Positions 1-8,804 of a stretch of 64,000 nucleotides of DNA are shown one piece after another. How positions within the stretch are numbered: the first letter of the stretch is position 1; the number at the start of each line of letters is the position of its first letter. The position numbers and the translations under genes are program-made. The notes under the pieces were generated by a model, which saw nothing but the letters and a program-made list of their open reading frames with translations, made no database searches and had not been told where the DNA came from. This DNA comes from Halalkalibacter oceani. Its GTDB lineage: Bacteria > Bacillota > Bacilli > Bacillales > Bacillaceae_D. The DNA is taken from assembly GCF_023715705.1 (NCBI RefSeq), contig NZ_JAMBOS010000001.1, forward strand, positions 1 through 64,000. The letters run 5' to 3'.

Positions 1-60
1 GCCTTTGAGGTCTGGCCAGTAGAAGAAGTACAAATGGCGAACCGTTCAGTGGCCCTTTAG
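1..60 (+). CDS. possible 3' end of an upstream gene (partial)
   Basis: The first 60 bases are open in frame 1 and end with TAG at 58-60, giving a C-terminal peptide ending in MANRSVAL. The other two forward frames close early. A rho-independent terminator follows 38 bases later, which suits the end of a gene. The fragment is too short to assign to a family, and non-coding sequence remains possible. Confidence 0.25.
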   Translation, partial: AFEVWPVEEVQMANRSVAL

Positions 61-98
61 GGTCTGGTCAGCAACAAAGGCTTCCAGCCGTAGAACAA

Positions 99-129
99 AC
101 CACCCGTTCTCACGGGTGGTTTTGATTTT
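99..129 (+). terminator. rho-independent terminator
   Basis: A 9-bp perfect stem (ACCACCCGT / ACGGGTGGT) with a 4-base loop is followed by TTTGATTTT. It separates whatever lies upstream of the window from the LacI-led operon. Confidence 0.75.
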
Positions 130-154
130 CTTGAAAAAACATAAAAAAAAGAAC

Positions 155-183
155 TTGACTATTACGTCATCTTATAATATTCT
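155..183 (+). promoter_or_regulatory. candidate sigma-A promoter of the catabolic operon
   Basis: TTGACT at 155-160 and TATTCT at 178-183 are separated by 17 bases. A better -10 match, TATAAT at 173-178, is only 12 bases away and so badly spaced. The promoter lies just upstream of three palindromic operators and about 190 bases before the regulator gene, leaving a long leader. Confidence 0.5.
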
Positions 184-206
184 GAATTTACGAAAAAGAA
201 GCCTTT

Positions 207-340
207 TTTGCAAACGATTACAAAATTGAAAAAGAAGAAAAAATAACCATCTGTAGGAGAAAAGGAGGTTAAAACAACAAGAATAACCGGTGTATTTGTA
301 AACGTTTACAAATTATAAATAGAATTGTAAACGATTACAG
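207..340 (+). promoter_or_regulatory. cluster of three cre/LacI-type operators
   Basis: Three related palindromes lie between the promoter and the regulator gene: TTTGCAAACGATTACAAAA near 208-225, the perfect 18-bp palindrome TTTGTAAACGTTTACAAA at 295-312, and TTGTAAACGATTACAG at 325-340. The second and third fit the CcpA cre consensus TGWAANCGNTNWCA exactly; the first has C at the third position. LacI-family regulators bind closely related palindromes with a central CG, so either CcpA or the adjacent LacI-type protein could be the ligand. Related sites recur at 8753 and 11664 inside the same operon. Confidence 0.75.
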
Positions 341-376
341 GAAAAAGGGGAGAAACAAAAAAGTGAGTGTGTCACA

Positions 377-1423
377 ATGTATAAACCAACGATGAAGGAC
401 ATTGCTAAAAAAGCAGGCGTATCGACAGCTACTGTGTCACGAGTGATTAACAACTATCCTTTCGTGAAAGAAAGGACGAAGAAGAAAGTTCAGGAGGTGA
501 TCGAACAGTTCAATTATTACCCTGATCTCATCGCAAGAAGCATGATCAAAAAAAGAACGTTTACAATTGGACTCATTGTCGGAGGACTCGATAATCCATT
601 TTTTGCTGAAAGTGCAGAATGCATTGTAAAGGAGGCTTCAAAGTTTGATAGCCATGTCATGCTGTATGTCAATGAGGAAAAATCAAGCAAGATGGCTGAA
701 TATATTGCCTTTCTGATCGCGAAACGGGTCGATGGCATTATTATCGGCTCGATGTACAAGGATGATCATATGCTCATTGAACAGCTTGATCACAGTCATA
801 TTCCATATGTGCTGTACAACCGGAAGAACAAGCGGAAGCAGGTTGATTATATCGTCCAGGATAACTATAAAGGAGCCTTTGAAGCGGTAACCCACTTAAT
901 ACGCCTTGGCCATAAACGAATCAGTATGGTCTATGGTTCAAGTGAATCAGAAACGGTCGAGAGCCGGCTTGAAGGCTATCATAAGGCGCTCGCGGTCAAT
1001 GGCTTGAAAGCTTATCCGCATTTGATGCATGAGGTGGGCTTTAAAAACATTGAACCAAAGGTTAAAGAGGCGATCCGGGTGATGTACAGTGATAAAATCA
1101 AGCCGACTGCAATCTTTACTTCGGCCGATTTCATCGCAATGGAGGCAATGGAAGGCCTGTCGGAGCTCGGCTATCGCGTTCCTGAAGAGGTCGCAATTGT
1201 CGGTTTTGATAACATTCGCCTGTCTGGTCACAGCTTTATCGGTCTGACGACGGTTAATCAGGCCGTAGAGGAAATGTCAAAGCTGGCAGTGGAAAGGCTG
1301 ATGCAGAAAATTGATGAACAGGAAAATAATTTGCCATCATCTGAATTGAATGCATGGCAAATTAAATTAAGTCCACAGTTGATTATCCGAAAAACGTGTG
1401 GCGCCAATGTTCAGGGTAAATAA
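377..1423 (+). CDS. LacI-family transcriptional regulator
   Basis: A 348-residue protein of normal LacI/GalR length. Residues 6-27 (KDIAKKAGVSTATVSRVINN) form the typical N-terminal helix-turn-helix and hinge start. The rest is a periplasmic-binding-protein-like effector domain, including the IGLIVGGLDNPFF opening and the late PEEVAIVGFDNI motif. It is the first gene of the TRAP/acyl-CoA operon, 14 bases before the transporter gene, and has three palindromes in its leader, so it is probably the local, autoregulating repressor. The effector is not predictable; by context it should be the imported acid or a CoA ester. The ATG at 377 has only a weak GAGTG ribosome site, and no in-frame upstream start exists nearby. 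Confidence 0.93.
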   Translation: MYKPTMKDIAKKAGVSTATVSRVINNYPFVKERTKKKVQEVIEQFNYYPDLIARSMIKKRTFTIGLIVGGLDNPFFAESAECIVKEASKFDSHVMLYVNEEKSSKMAEYIAFLIAKRVDGIIIGSMYKDDHMLIEQLDHSHIPYVLYNRKNKRKQVDYIVQDNYKGAFEAVTHLIRLGHKRISMVYGSSESETVESRLEGYHKALAVNGLKAYPHLMHEVGFKNIEPKVKEAIRVMYSDKIKPTAIFTSADFIAMEAMEGLSELGYRVPEEVAIVGFDNIRLSGHSFIGLTTVNQAVEEMSKLAVERLMQKIDEQENNLPSSELNAWQIKLSPQLIIRKTCGANVQGK

Positions 1424-1437
1424 AGAGGAGGGAAAGT

Positions 1438-1977
1438 ATGGGGTTTGTCAGATTGGTCGACCGTTTAAATCGTTTTGCTGTCGTCTCTCTTAGTGCCGCG
1501 TTTATCGTTATGACATTATCGATCTTTTTACAAGTGCTCGTTCGTTTTGTGTTCACGGCAATGAATTTTCAATTTTCAGTGCCATGGACAGAAGAACTGG
1601 CGAGATATTTAATGATTTGGTCCGTTTTTATTGGGGGAGCTGTCGCGGTCCGGACTGATAAGTTAATTGCCTTGGAGGTATTGGTTCACTCACTTCCTGA
1701 CCGTTTAGGGAAAATACTCAAAATAGGGTCTCATTTGTTAACAATGGTCTTTTTTGGCTATTTGCTTTACTTAGGCTTTGAATTTGCGCTGAATCAGGGA
1801 GAGAGACAAACATCACCTGTCATGGGAATCCCGATGCTGGCTGTTTATCTTTCGATGCCAGTCGGTGCCTTATTAGGAGCATTGAACTTGATTACGTTAT
1901 TTACAGATGTCTTTCTTAGAAAAAGCGATATACGATTTGTATCGATGGAAGATGAAACCTTTGAATCTCTAGATTAA
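1438..1977 (+). CDS. TRAP transporter small membrane subunit (DctQ type)
   Basis: A 179-residue protein with about four membrane segments (roughly residues 13-36, 52-70, 93-113 and 132-155) and the conserved WTEELARYLMIW region of DctQ proteins. DctQ pairs with the large DctM channel subunit, here the next gene 26 bases on. TRAP systems are sodium-driven secondary importers of carboxylates that depend on a binding protein. GAGGAGGG lies just upstream of the ATG. The substrate is unknown. Confidence 0.92.
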   Translation: MGFVRLVDRLNRFAVVSLSAAFIVMTLSIFLQVLVRFVFTAMNFQFSVPWTEELARYLMIWSVFIGGAVAVRTDKLIALEVLVHSLPDRLGKILKIGSHLLTMVFFGYLLYLGFEFALNQGERQTSPVMGIPMLAVYLSMPVGALLGALNLITLFTDVFLRKSDIRFVSMEDETFESLD

Positions 1978-2003
1978 CGCAAGCGTAAAGGAGGGTTACA
2001 ATC

Positions 2004-3281
2004 ATGACATTAAAATTGTTTTTATTACTTGGTGTTTTATTTATAGTCGGTGTACCGATCGCGATCTCACTCGGACTTTCTTCAATTTTCCTTCTACAAT
2101 TGGAAGGGAAAGGGATCGGGGTTGTTGCCCAAAAGGTCTTTGAAGGGCTAGATAAGTTTTCATTAATGGCTGTTCCGTTCTTTATTCTTGCGGGTGCCTT
2201 GATGCAGAAAGGCGGTATTGCCAGACGGTTGCTTGCCTTAGCAAATGTCTTAGTCGGATGGTTCAGAGGAGGGCTAGGTGCTGCCTCAGTCCTAACGACG
2301 ATGTTCTTTTCGACGATGTCAGGTTCTTCGTCTGCAACGACTGCGGCAATTGGCTCGGTCATGATCCCATCAATGGAGAAAAAAGGCTATCCGCGAAATT
2401 TCGCAACTGCTCTGACGGCAGCATCTGGTGAATTGGGTGTCATTATTCCTCCTTCTATTTCGATGATCGTTTATGGGCTAGTAGCCAATGTTTCCATTGG
2501 TGGATTGTTCTTGGCTGGTATCATTCCTGGTATTTTAATCGGTTTGTCATTAATGATAACGGTTTCAATTGTTGCCAAAATAAAAGGGTTTGATGAAGTC
2601 ACGAAAATCGATAAGGGGAGTTGGTTTAAGGAATTATGGAGAGCATTTAAGGATGCCTTCTGGGCACTGCTTATGCCAATCATTATTCTCGGTGGAATTT
2701 ATTTTGGTTTGTTTACACCGACTGAGGCTGCAGTCGTGGCAGTCGTCTATGGGTTTATCGTCGGGTTTTTTATTTACCGAGAAATAAAGTTGAAAGATAT
2801 TGCGGATATTTTTGGAAAAGCAGCTATTACGACGGGGATTATTCTTCTACTAGTTGGTTTTGCATCGATTTTCGGTTATATTTTGACGATTAATCAAGTG
2901 CCTCATATGGTAGCAGAATCAATCGCACAAATTTCTGATAGTCCGGTTGTTTTCTTGCTGTTAGTAAATATTCTTTTATTTATTACAGGAATGTTTATGG
3001 AAACATTGGCTTCAATTATTATTTTAGGACCAATTCTCGCGCCGATCGCCATCCAGTTTGGTGTTGATCCGATTCATTTCGGAATTATCATGGTTGTCAA
3101 CTTGGCTATTGGGATGGTCACCCCGCCTGTAGGCGTTAATCTATTCGTTGCCTGTCAGATTGCGAGGCTTAGAATAGATCAACTATTTAGACCACTGGCG
3201 ATCTTTTTGGCAGTCCTAATCACCAATGTATTATTAATAACTTATCTCCCAATTCTGACACTATGGCTTCCAAATCTGTAA
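2004..3281 (+). CDS. TRAP transporter large permease subunit (DctM type)
   Basis: A 425-residue, very hydrophobic protein of standard DctM length with about a dozen membrane segments. The family signature SGSSSATTAAIGSVMIPSM and the following EKKGYPRNFATALTAASGELGVIIPPS are present. It forms the transport channel with the preceding DctQ-like subunit. AAAGGAGGG precedes the ATG. The gene runs into the untranslated leader of the binding-protein gene, so all three TRAP components are probably co-transcribed. Confidence 0.95.
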   Translation: MTLKLFLLLGVLFIVGVPIAISLGLSSIFLLQLEGKGIGVVAQKVFEGLDKFSLMAVPFFILAGALMQKGGIARRLLALANVLVGWFRGGLGAASVLTTMFFSTMSGSSSATTAAIGSVMIPSMEKKGYPRNFATALTAASGELGVIIPPSISMIVYGLVANVSIGGLFLAGIIPGILIGLSLMITVSIVAKIKGFDEVTKIDKGSWFKELWRAFKDAFWALLMPIIILGGIYFGLFTPTEAAVVAVVYGFIVGFFIYREIKLKDIADIFGKAAITTGIILLLVGFASIFGYILTINQVPHMVAESIAQISDSPVVFLLLVNILLFITGMFMETLASIIILGPILAPIAIQFGVDPIHFGIIMVVNLAIGMVTPPVGVNLFVACQIARLRIDQLFRPLAIFLAVLITNVLLITYLPILTLWLPNL

Positions 3282-3373
3282 AACCTATACATGATAGCGG
3301 AGGGAGGGTAAACAAAGGAAGCCGGTCGCTGGTTGAAAGTTATCATAAGAATCAAAAGAGGAGAGTGAAAACA

Positions 3374-4432
3374 GTGAAGAAGTCATTATTAATCTTAGTT
3401 GCTTTACTTACAGCCGTTTGCATTGGATTAGCTGCATGTGGAGGAGAGGATACGGCAGCTTCTGATACGTCTGGTGGAACCGGAGGCGGAGAAAATGGAG
3501 AGGCATCAGCCGGGGAAGAGGAAAGCTTTGAATTTAATATCGGACATACGCTTGCTCCGGACAGTCATTATCACGTCGTCTCGGAAAGACTGGCTGAACT
3601 TGTCGAGGAAAAGACAGGCGGTAGCATTACAATTAATGTCTTCCCTCAATCACAGCTTGGTGGGGAAGTAGCGATGATTCAAGCTGCGCAGGCCGGAAAT
3701 CAGGAAATGCTTATTACAGCGCAGGCTCCATTGACAAATATGGTGCCGGAATGGTCGATGTTTGACTTGCCGTACTTGTTTGATGACCTGGATGAAGCGA
3801 ATGCGATTTTACAAAGTGAAGTAGGAGATCAATATTTGGAGATGCTTGATGAGCACGATTTAATAGGACTTGGCTTCTTATCGGCGATGGAGCGAAATGT
3901 GTTTTCTTCTAAACCGCTTGACACAGCTGATGATTTTAATGGGTTTCGCGTTCGCGTGATGGAGGCTCCCGGGTATGTGGCAGCATACGAAGCATTGGGA
4001 GCCCAGCCAACCGCGATGGCTTATTCAGAAGTGTATACAGCATTACAACAAGGCGTCGTTGATGGCGCTGATACATCTCCGGACCAATTTGTAATGGACC
4101 GTTTTGTAGAAGTAGCCGATTATTACAATATTACAAAAGTCCATTATTTACCAGCAACGCTAATTATTTCGAAAGCGGTCTGGGAGCAATTAAGTGAAAA
4201 TCAACAGCAGGCGTTAACAGAAGCTGCGGAGGAAGCATTGGCCGAAGGAATGGATTACTATTATCAGTCGTTTGATGAATCGATTGCCGAGATGCAGGAA
4301 GCAGGCGTCACCGTCATTGAGAGTGACACTGCAGGTATGCAGGAGCAGGCTTCAGCGATCTATGATGACTTGTTAAATGGAATTCCAAATGGACAGGAGC
4401 TATATGAAGCCATTCAGGCTCAAAAAGAATAA
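3374..4432 (+). CDS. TRAP transporter substrate-binding lipoprotein (DctP type)
   Basis: A 352-residue binding protein that captures the substrate outside the membrane and delivers it to the DctQM-type channel. The N-terminus is a lipoprotein signal ending in IGLAAC (Cys22), followed by a Gly/Glu/Ala-rich linker. The mature part begins FNIGHTLAPDSHYHVVSERLAE and carries the DctP features FNGFRVRVMEAPGY, with the Arg that normally salt-bridges the substrate carboxylate, and AYSEVYTALQQGVVDGAD. GTG at 3374 is chosen because it starts the signal peptide directly and GAGGAG lies about 10 bases upstream; GTG at 3365 is also possible. Confidence 0.9.
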   Translation: MKKSLLILVALLTAVCIGLAACGGEDTAASDTSGGTGGGENGEASAGEEESFEFNIGHTLAPDSHYHVVSERLAELVEEKTGGSITINVFPQSQLGGEVAMIQAAQAGNQEMLITAQAPLTNMVPEWSMFDLPYLFDDLDEANAILQSEVGDQYLEMLDEHDLIGLGFLSAMERNVFSSKPLDTADDFNGFRVRVMEAPGYVAAYEALGAQPTAMAYSEVYTALQQGVVDGADTSPDQFVMDRFVEVADYYNITKVHYLPATLIISKAVWEQLSENQQQALTEAAEEALAEGMDYYYQSFDESIAEMQEAGVTVIESDTAGMQEQASAIYDDLLNGIPNGQELYEAIQAQKE

Positions 4433-4450
4433 CCGCAACAATTAGAAAGG

Positions 4451-4505
4451 AGCAGCCTGCCAGCATTTGGAGCCAGTCCAAAGATCCAGATGCGGCCAGC
4501 TGCCA
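4451..4505 (+). other. intercistronic stem-loop between binding protein and catabolic genes
   Basis: The 96-base gap contains a long imperfect hairpin: GCAGCCTGCCAGCATTTGGA at 4452-4471 pairs with a matching arm at 4485-4504 with small bulges. No T-run follows, so it is not a classical terminator. Such hairpins after binding-protein genes can stabilise the upstream message, giving more binding protein than enzyme. That role is inferred. Confidence 0.45.
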
Positions 4506-4528
4506 CCTAAGTGAAGGAGAGTGAACAT

Positions 4529-4954
4529 ATGGCTAAGCGTGCCAATATGGATGTGTTTCAAATTGGAGACAATTCTCAGTTTTCGAAAACGGTCAGCGAA
4601 TATGATGTATATGGATTTGCCGGGATTGTCGGTGATTTTTACGGGGTGCATGTCGATGAGGAATATGCAAAGAAAACCCGTTTCGGCACAAGGATTGCCC
4701 AAGGAGCGCTTTCTGTCGGATATATCGCGACGGTGATGGGGTTCATGGCTCAGCGCGTTCCGGATCCGGGCGCGGTCTCGTATCGTTATGACGTGACCTT
4801 TACCGCGCCCGTTCTGATTGGTGATACGGTAACGGCCCGGCTCGATTTAAAAGAAAAAGACGAGGAAAAAAACACGTGCATCTTTGATGCGGTCGTCACA
4901 AAACAGGATGGAACCGTCGTTCTGAAAGGAAACACGTACTTGAAAGTATTATAG
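4529..4954 (+). CDS. MaoC-like hydratase/dehydratase
   Basis: A 141-residue hotdog-fold protein. The segment YGFAGIVGDFYGVHVDEEYAKKTRFGTRIAQG, quoted here by its key residues, holds the Asp and His of the R-specific hydratase motif at about residues 40-45, although the usual N-P is replaced by Y-G. MaoC proteins hydrate trans-2-enoyl-CoA or dehydrate 3-hydroxyacyl-CoA esters. A second MaoC gene lies at 9970 in the same operon, so the two may act at different steps or chain lengths. ATG 4529 is preceded by AAGGAGAGTG. Confidence 0.82.
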   Translation: MAKRANMDVFQIGDNSQFSKTVSEYDVYGFAGIVGDFYGVHVDEEYAKKTRFGTRIAQGALSVGYIATVMGFMAQRVPDPGAVSYRYDVTFTAPVLIGDTVTARLDLKEKDEEKNTCIFDAVVTKQDGTVVLKGNTYLKVL

Positions 4955-4983
4955 GAAAAAAGGAGAGAAGAGGAGGGAGATCA

Positions 4984-6750
4984 ATGAGAAAAGATATTCA
5001 ATGCGATGTGCTTGTCATCGGCGGTGGAGCCGCAGCCGGAAAAGCGGCGATCGCTGCGCATGACAGCGGGGCTTCGGTAGCCGTTGTCATGAAGGGCGCA
5101 TTTGGAACGAGCGGGGCAAGTGCCTACAAAATAGCGGAGATTCTAGGTTATAACGTTGCTGATGGGCAAGCCGACCCTGAAGACTCACCGGAAGTCCATT
5201 ACGCCGATGTTATGCGGGCGGCGGCCGGAATGGCTGATCCTGAGCTGGCGAAAGTGTTGACGGATGAATCAATTGAAACGCTGCGGGATTTGGAAAGGTT
5301 AAACATTCCCTTCCATAAAAATGAAGATGGCAGTTATTTTGAAGTGTTAGGCTGCTTTGCGACGAAGCCGCGAATGCATTTAATTCCCGGGCATGCTGAA
5401 CCGATCGTTCATGCGCAAAAGGAGGAGATTTACAAGCGGGGCATTCCGGTATATGAATGGACGATGTTAACGAAGTTTCTCGTCGAGAACAACCAGGTTT
5501 GCGGGGCGGTCGGTCTTAATCGCCAGGGGGAAACCGTTGTCTTTCAGGCGAAGGCGATTATTATGGGCACAGGCGGTGCCGGGCAATTATTCTCTTATAA
5601 TATTAATCCGTCCGATATTACCGGCGACGGCTATTCACTTGGGTTTAAAGCGGGAGCCGAGCTGATTAACATGGAATTTATGCAGGCCGGACCGGGGTTG
5701 ATCTATCCGTGCAAAAATATGTTTAATTCATGGCTGTGGGCGCTTCATCCAGAGGTGACAAATGGCCGGGGCGAACATTTTATACGAAACTATTTGCCGG
5801 AAGGAATGACGGTTGAACGCTGTATGGATTTACGTTCAGGTCACTATCCATTTTCAAGCTATGACGGTTCGCAATGGATTGATGTCTCGATTCAGACTGA
5901 GATCAAGGAAGGCAGGGGGGGGCCGCATGGCGGGGTGATCGTTGACTTTACAAAGATTGATTTGGATAAACTGCCGCATAATGCCCGCGGCGAGGAGATT
6001 CGCAAGTCATGGAACATTACGGTAAACTGGCTGATTGAAAATCGCGATCTCGATTTGCGAACGACCCCGGTTGAGGTGGCGATATTAGGGCATGCGATCA
6101 ATGGCGGTTTATTGATTGATGAACATGGATGCACGACGATCAAAGGACTGTACGCCGCCGGAGAAACATCGGGTGGACCGCATGGAGCCGACCGGCTGGG
6201 CGGAAATATGGTGCTGACTTGTCAGGTTTACGGGAAGCGTGCAGGACTGGCGGCGGCTGAATTCATCAAACAGGTTGAGGCATTGCCTGTGCCGGCCGAG
6301 CAGGTAACAGGAGAAACCGAGCGCCTGCAAATGCTTCTTGACAAACAAGGAACGGTAAAGCCGCATCATCTTAAAAAGCAATTGCAGGAAATTATGTGGA
6401 AGTATGTCCTCGTGACGCGCAGCGAGGAAAGCTTAACGACAGCGATTGAAAAGCTGCAGGAACTTCGCCGGACGTTTGAAACGGATATCGTCGTTAACAA
6501 TCGCAAAGAGCTGACGCACGCGATTGAAGCGGAAAACTTGCTGTTAATCGGTGAAATTATTTCACGGGTGGCGCGGATGAGAAAAGAAACACGCGGCAGC
6601 CACTTCAGAGTTGATTATCAAAAGCGCGATGATGAGCAGCATTTATACCGGATCGCCACAAGGCTGGAGGGAGAGGAGATCAAGCACCGGAAAATCGCCA
6701 GTGATCCTGAGACGGTAAGGAGGTTCCCGTATGACATTGTCCACGCTTAA
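4984..6750 (+). CDS. FAD-dependent oxidoreductase, fumarate reductase/succinate dehydrogenase flavoprotein type
   Basis: A 588-residue flavoprotein. Residues 8-25 carry the FAD dinucleotide motif VIGGGAAAGKAAI, and about residue 400 has HGADRLGGN, matching the HGANRLGGN signature of the succinate dehydrogenase/L-aspartate oxidase flavoprotein family. No iron-sulfur or membrane-anchor subunit gene is adjacent, so electrons may pass through another carrier. By context it acts on the imported acid or a CoA ester, probably by desaturation or reduction of a double bond. It is followed with a 20-base overlap by the enoyl-CoA hydratase gene. Confidence 0.88.
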   Translation: MRKDIQCDVLVIGGGAAAGKAAIAAHDSGASVAVVMKGAFGTSGASAYKIAEILGYNVADGQADPEDSPEVHYADVMRAAAGMADPELAKVLTDESIETLRDLERLNIPFHKNEDGSYFEVLGCFATKPRMHLIPGHAEPIVHAQKEEIYKRGIPVYEWTMLTKFLVENNQVCGAVGLNRQGETVVFQAKAIIMGTGGAGQLFSYNINPSDITGDGYSLGFKAGAELINMEFMQAGPGLIYPCKNMFNSWLWALHPEVTNGRGEHFIRNYLPEGMTVERCMDLRSGHYPFSSYDGSQWIDVSIQTEIKEGRGGPHGGVIVDFTKIDLDKLPHNARGEEIRKSWNITVNWLIENRDLDLRTTPVEVAILGHAINGGLLIDEHGCTTIKGLYAAGETSGGPHGADRLGGNMVLTCQVYGKRAGLAAAEFIKQVEALPVPAEQVTGETERLQMLLDKQGTVKPHHLKKQLQEIMWKYVLVTRSEESLTTAIEKLQELRRTFETDIVVNNRKELTHAIEAENLLLIGEIISRVARMRKETRGSHFRVDYQKRDDEQHLYRIATRLEGEEIKHRKIASDPETVRRFPYDIVHA

Positions 6751-7504
6751 CACGTTGCTGACCAAAAGAGAAGATGCGGTATTTACCGTCACGGTAAACC
6801 GCGCTGATAAATTGAATGCGTTTAACCCGGAGGTTTTGAGTGAGCTGAATCAGGTGCTTGACCGGATTGAGAAGGAGGAGACGCTCAAGGTCGTCATCAT
6901 AACCGGAGCCGGCGAAAAAGCATTTGTCGTCGGCAATGATCTCGAGCAATTGGCTAAGCTCGACCCAGTAGCAGCCTATGAGCAAATGCGCCTTGGCCAA
7001 CGGACTTTTTTACGGATTCATGAATTTCCGAAGCCGGTGATCGCGATGGTTAATGGCTACGCGCTCGGAGGTGGCTTTGAGCTGGCGCTTTCCTGCGACT
7101 TGATCGTTGCATCTGAAAAAGCGACGTTCGGATTTCCGGAAATTAACTTAAATACGATGCCTGGCTGGGGAGGAACACAGCTTGCCGCCAAGAAGCTCGG
7201 CTTGAATAGGGCGAAGGAAATGATTTTAACGGGAGCATATTACCCGGCAAATGTCTGCGCGGAGTTTGGTTTTCTAAACCGGATCGTCAGACATGAACAG
7301 CTGGAAAGAGAGACGATGGCTTTAGCGGATCAGCTCGCTGAAAAAGCGCCATTTCCTTTAAAAATAGCAAAGGAGGCGATCAATAAAGGAGCAGAACTCA
7401 ATCTTTCAGACGGCTTCCAATTTGAAGCCCACGCTTATGCTGTCAATTACAGCGCCCCGCACACAGAGGAAGGATTTGCGAAATTTCTCACCCGCACGAA
7501 ATAA
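6731..7504 (+). CDS. enoyl-CoA hydratase/isomerase family protein
   Basis: A 257-residue crotonase-family protein of normal length. The oxyanion-hole segment VVGNDLEQLAKLD and the catalytic region AMVNGYALGGGFELALSCD (about residues 105-123) are present, with a Glu at the first catalytic position and FGFPEINLNTMPGWGGTQ carrying the second. The expected reaction is syn-hydration of a 2-enoyl-CoA, though the family also includes isomerases and lyases. Its ATG overlaps the end of the flavoprotein gene and has GTAAGGAGGT upstream, so the two are translationally linked. Confidence 0.9.
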   Translation: MTLSTLNTLLTKREDAVFTVTVNRADKLNAFNPEVLSELNQVLDRIEKEETLKVVIITGAGEKAFVVGNDLEQLAKLDPVAAYEQMRLGQRTFLRIHEFPKPVIAMVNGYALGGGFELALSCDLIVASEKATFGFPEINLNTMPGWGGTQLAAKKLGLNRAKEMILTGAYYPANVCAEFGFLNRIVRHEQLERETMALADQLAEKAPFPLKIAKEAINKGAELNLSDGFQFEAHAYAVNYSAPHTEEGFAKFLTRTK

Positions 7505-7523
7505 AATACGAGGAGGTTAGGTC

Positions 7524-8735
7524 ATGCTGGAAAATATCAAGGTGCTCAGCTTTACTCATTTTTTACAGGGACCGTCAGCTGTCCAGATGCTAGCTGATTT
7601 AGGAGCAGAAGTCATTAAAATTGAATCACCTAAAGGAGCGTTTGAACGTCATTGGGCCGGAGCTGAATCTTATCTTGATGACGTAAGCGTGTTTTTCTTA
7701 CTCGGCAACCGCAATCAGCGGAGCTTGAGCATTGATTTGCGAACAGATGAGGGCAAAGAGATTATTTACCGCCTCGTCAAAGATGCCGATGTTGTCGTCG
7801 AAAATTTTAGACCGGGTGTCATGGAGCGACTCGGCTTTGGCTATCAGGAGCTGGCCGCGATTAATTCACGGATTGTCTACTGCTCCTGCACTGGTTACGG
7901 CTCGGATGGCCCTTATCAGCAGCGTCCGGGACAGGATTTGCTTCTTCAGGCGATGAGCGGACTGGCGAGCTTGAGCGGTAAAAAAGACGATGCGCCAGTG
8001 CCGGTCGGAACAGCTGCCGTCGATCAGCACGGGGCGGTTCTGGCTGCCTTTGGAATCGTCGCCGCGCTTTATGAACGTGAAAGGACAAAGAAAGGACGGA
8101 AGGTCGAGACCAATTTATTAAACGCCGCCCTTGATTTACAAATCGAGCCATTGACCTATTATTTAAATACCGGCCCGCTTGATGAACGCAGTCCAACAGG
8201 CTTAGGCAGCCGCTTTCACCAGGCTCCTTACGGCATTTATGAAACAGCAAACAGCTGGATTGCGATTTCCCTTACCTCGATTGAAAAGCTGGCAAAGGTT
8301 TGTAACAGCGCGGTTCTTGCTCAATTTTCAGATAAGGAGCAAATGAGCAGGCGCGAGGAAATCAACAAGAGCGTTTGTGCCGAAATCAAAAAGAAAACAA
8401 CGGAAGAATGGTTTGATATTTTTGAAGAAAATCAGATCTGGTACGCGCCGGTTAATGATTATGAGGACGTCGTTCAGGATCCACAGGTCCGCTGGAACAA
8501 AATGATTATGGAGGTGGAGCATCCTGACGTCGGCACAGTAAAGCTATTAAGTCATCCAGTTCGCTACGATGGCGAGGCGCCGCCCGTCAAGCGCTATCCG
8601 CCGCGTTTAGGTGAGCATGCCGCAGAAATTTTACAAAGCTACGGGTACTCGGATGAGGAGATTGCCAGCTTCAAGGAGAAAAACGTCATTACCTCGTATC
8701 ACGATCAAGTGAACAAGCAGGTTCGTCCGAAATAG
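7524..8735 (+). CDS. class III CoA-transferase (CaiB/BaiF family)
   Basis: A 403-residue protein with the family start LENIKVLSFTHFLQGPSAVQMLADLGAEVIKIE and the catalytic Asp in PGQDLLLQAMSG (about residue 138), which forms the aspartyl-CoA thioester. These enzymes move CoA from a donor acyl-CoA to an organic acid without ATP. It is the only evident CoA-activating enzyme of the operon and so the likely entry step for the TRAP-imported acid. The start has GAGGAGGT. A cre-like palindrome lies just after its stop. Confidence 0.92.
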   Translation: MLENIKVLSFTHFLQGPSAVQMLADLGAEVIKIESPKGAFERHWAGAESYLDDVSVFFLLGNRNQRSLSIDLRTDEGKEIIYRLVKDADVVVENFRPGVMERLGFGYQELAAINSRIVYCSCTGYGSDGPYQQRPGQDLLLQAMSGLASLSGKKDDAPVPVGTAAVDQHGAVLAAFGIVAALYERERTKKGRKVETNLLNAALDLQIEPLTYYLNTGPLDERSPTGLGSRFHQAPYGIYETANSWIAISLTSIEKLAKVCNSAVLAQFSDKEQMSRREEINKSVCAEIKKKTTEEWFDIFEENQIWYAPVNDYEDVVQDPQVRWNKMIMEVEHPDVGTVKLLSHPVRYDGEAPPVKRYPPRLGEHAAEILQSYGYSDEEIASFKEKNVITSYHDQVNKQVRPK

Positions 8736-8752
8736 GGGAAGCACGGCTTTGA

Positions 8753-8768
8753 TTGTAAACGATTTCAA
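8753..8768 (+). promoter_or_regulatory. internal cre/LacI-type operator before the acyl-CoA dehydrogenase
   Basis: TTGTAAACGATTTCAA lies in the gap between the CoA-transferase and acyl-CoA dehydrogenase genes. Its inner 14 bases fit the cre consensus exactly, and it closely matches the operators at 325-340. Inside an operon it could act as a roadblock or control a secondary promoter. Confidence 0.65.
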
Positions 8769-8804
8769 AGTATGGAATGAGGAAGAAAGGTGGAGATGAT
8801 ACCG

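Noticed and set aside
207-340. Reading the leader palindromes as rho-independent terminators
   Set aside because: They lack T-runs and match cre/LacI operators; the same motif recurs at two other places in the operon.
7861-8250. A 129-residue minus-strand frame
   Set aside because: It is a shadow of the CoA-transferase gene caused by codon bias; no start signal.
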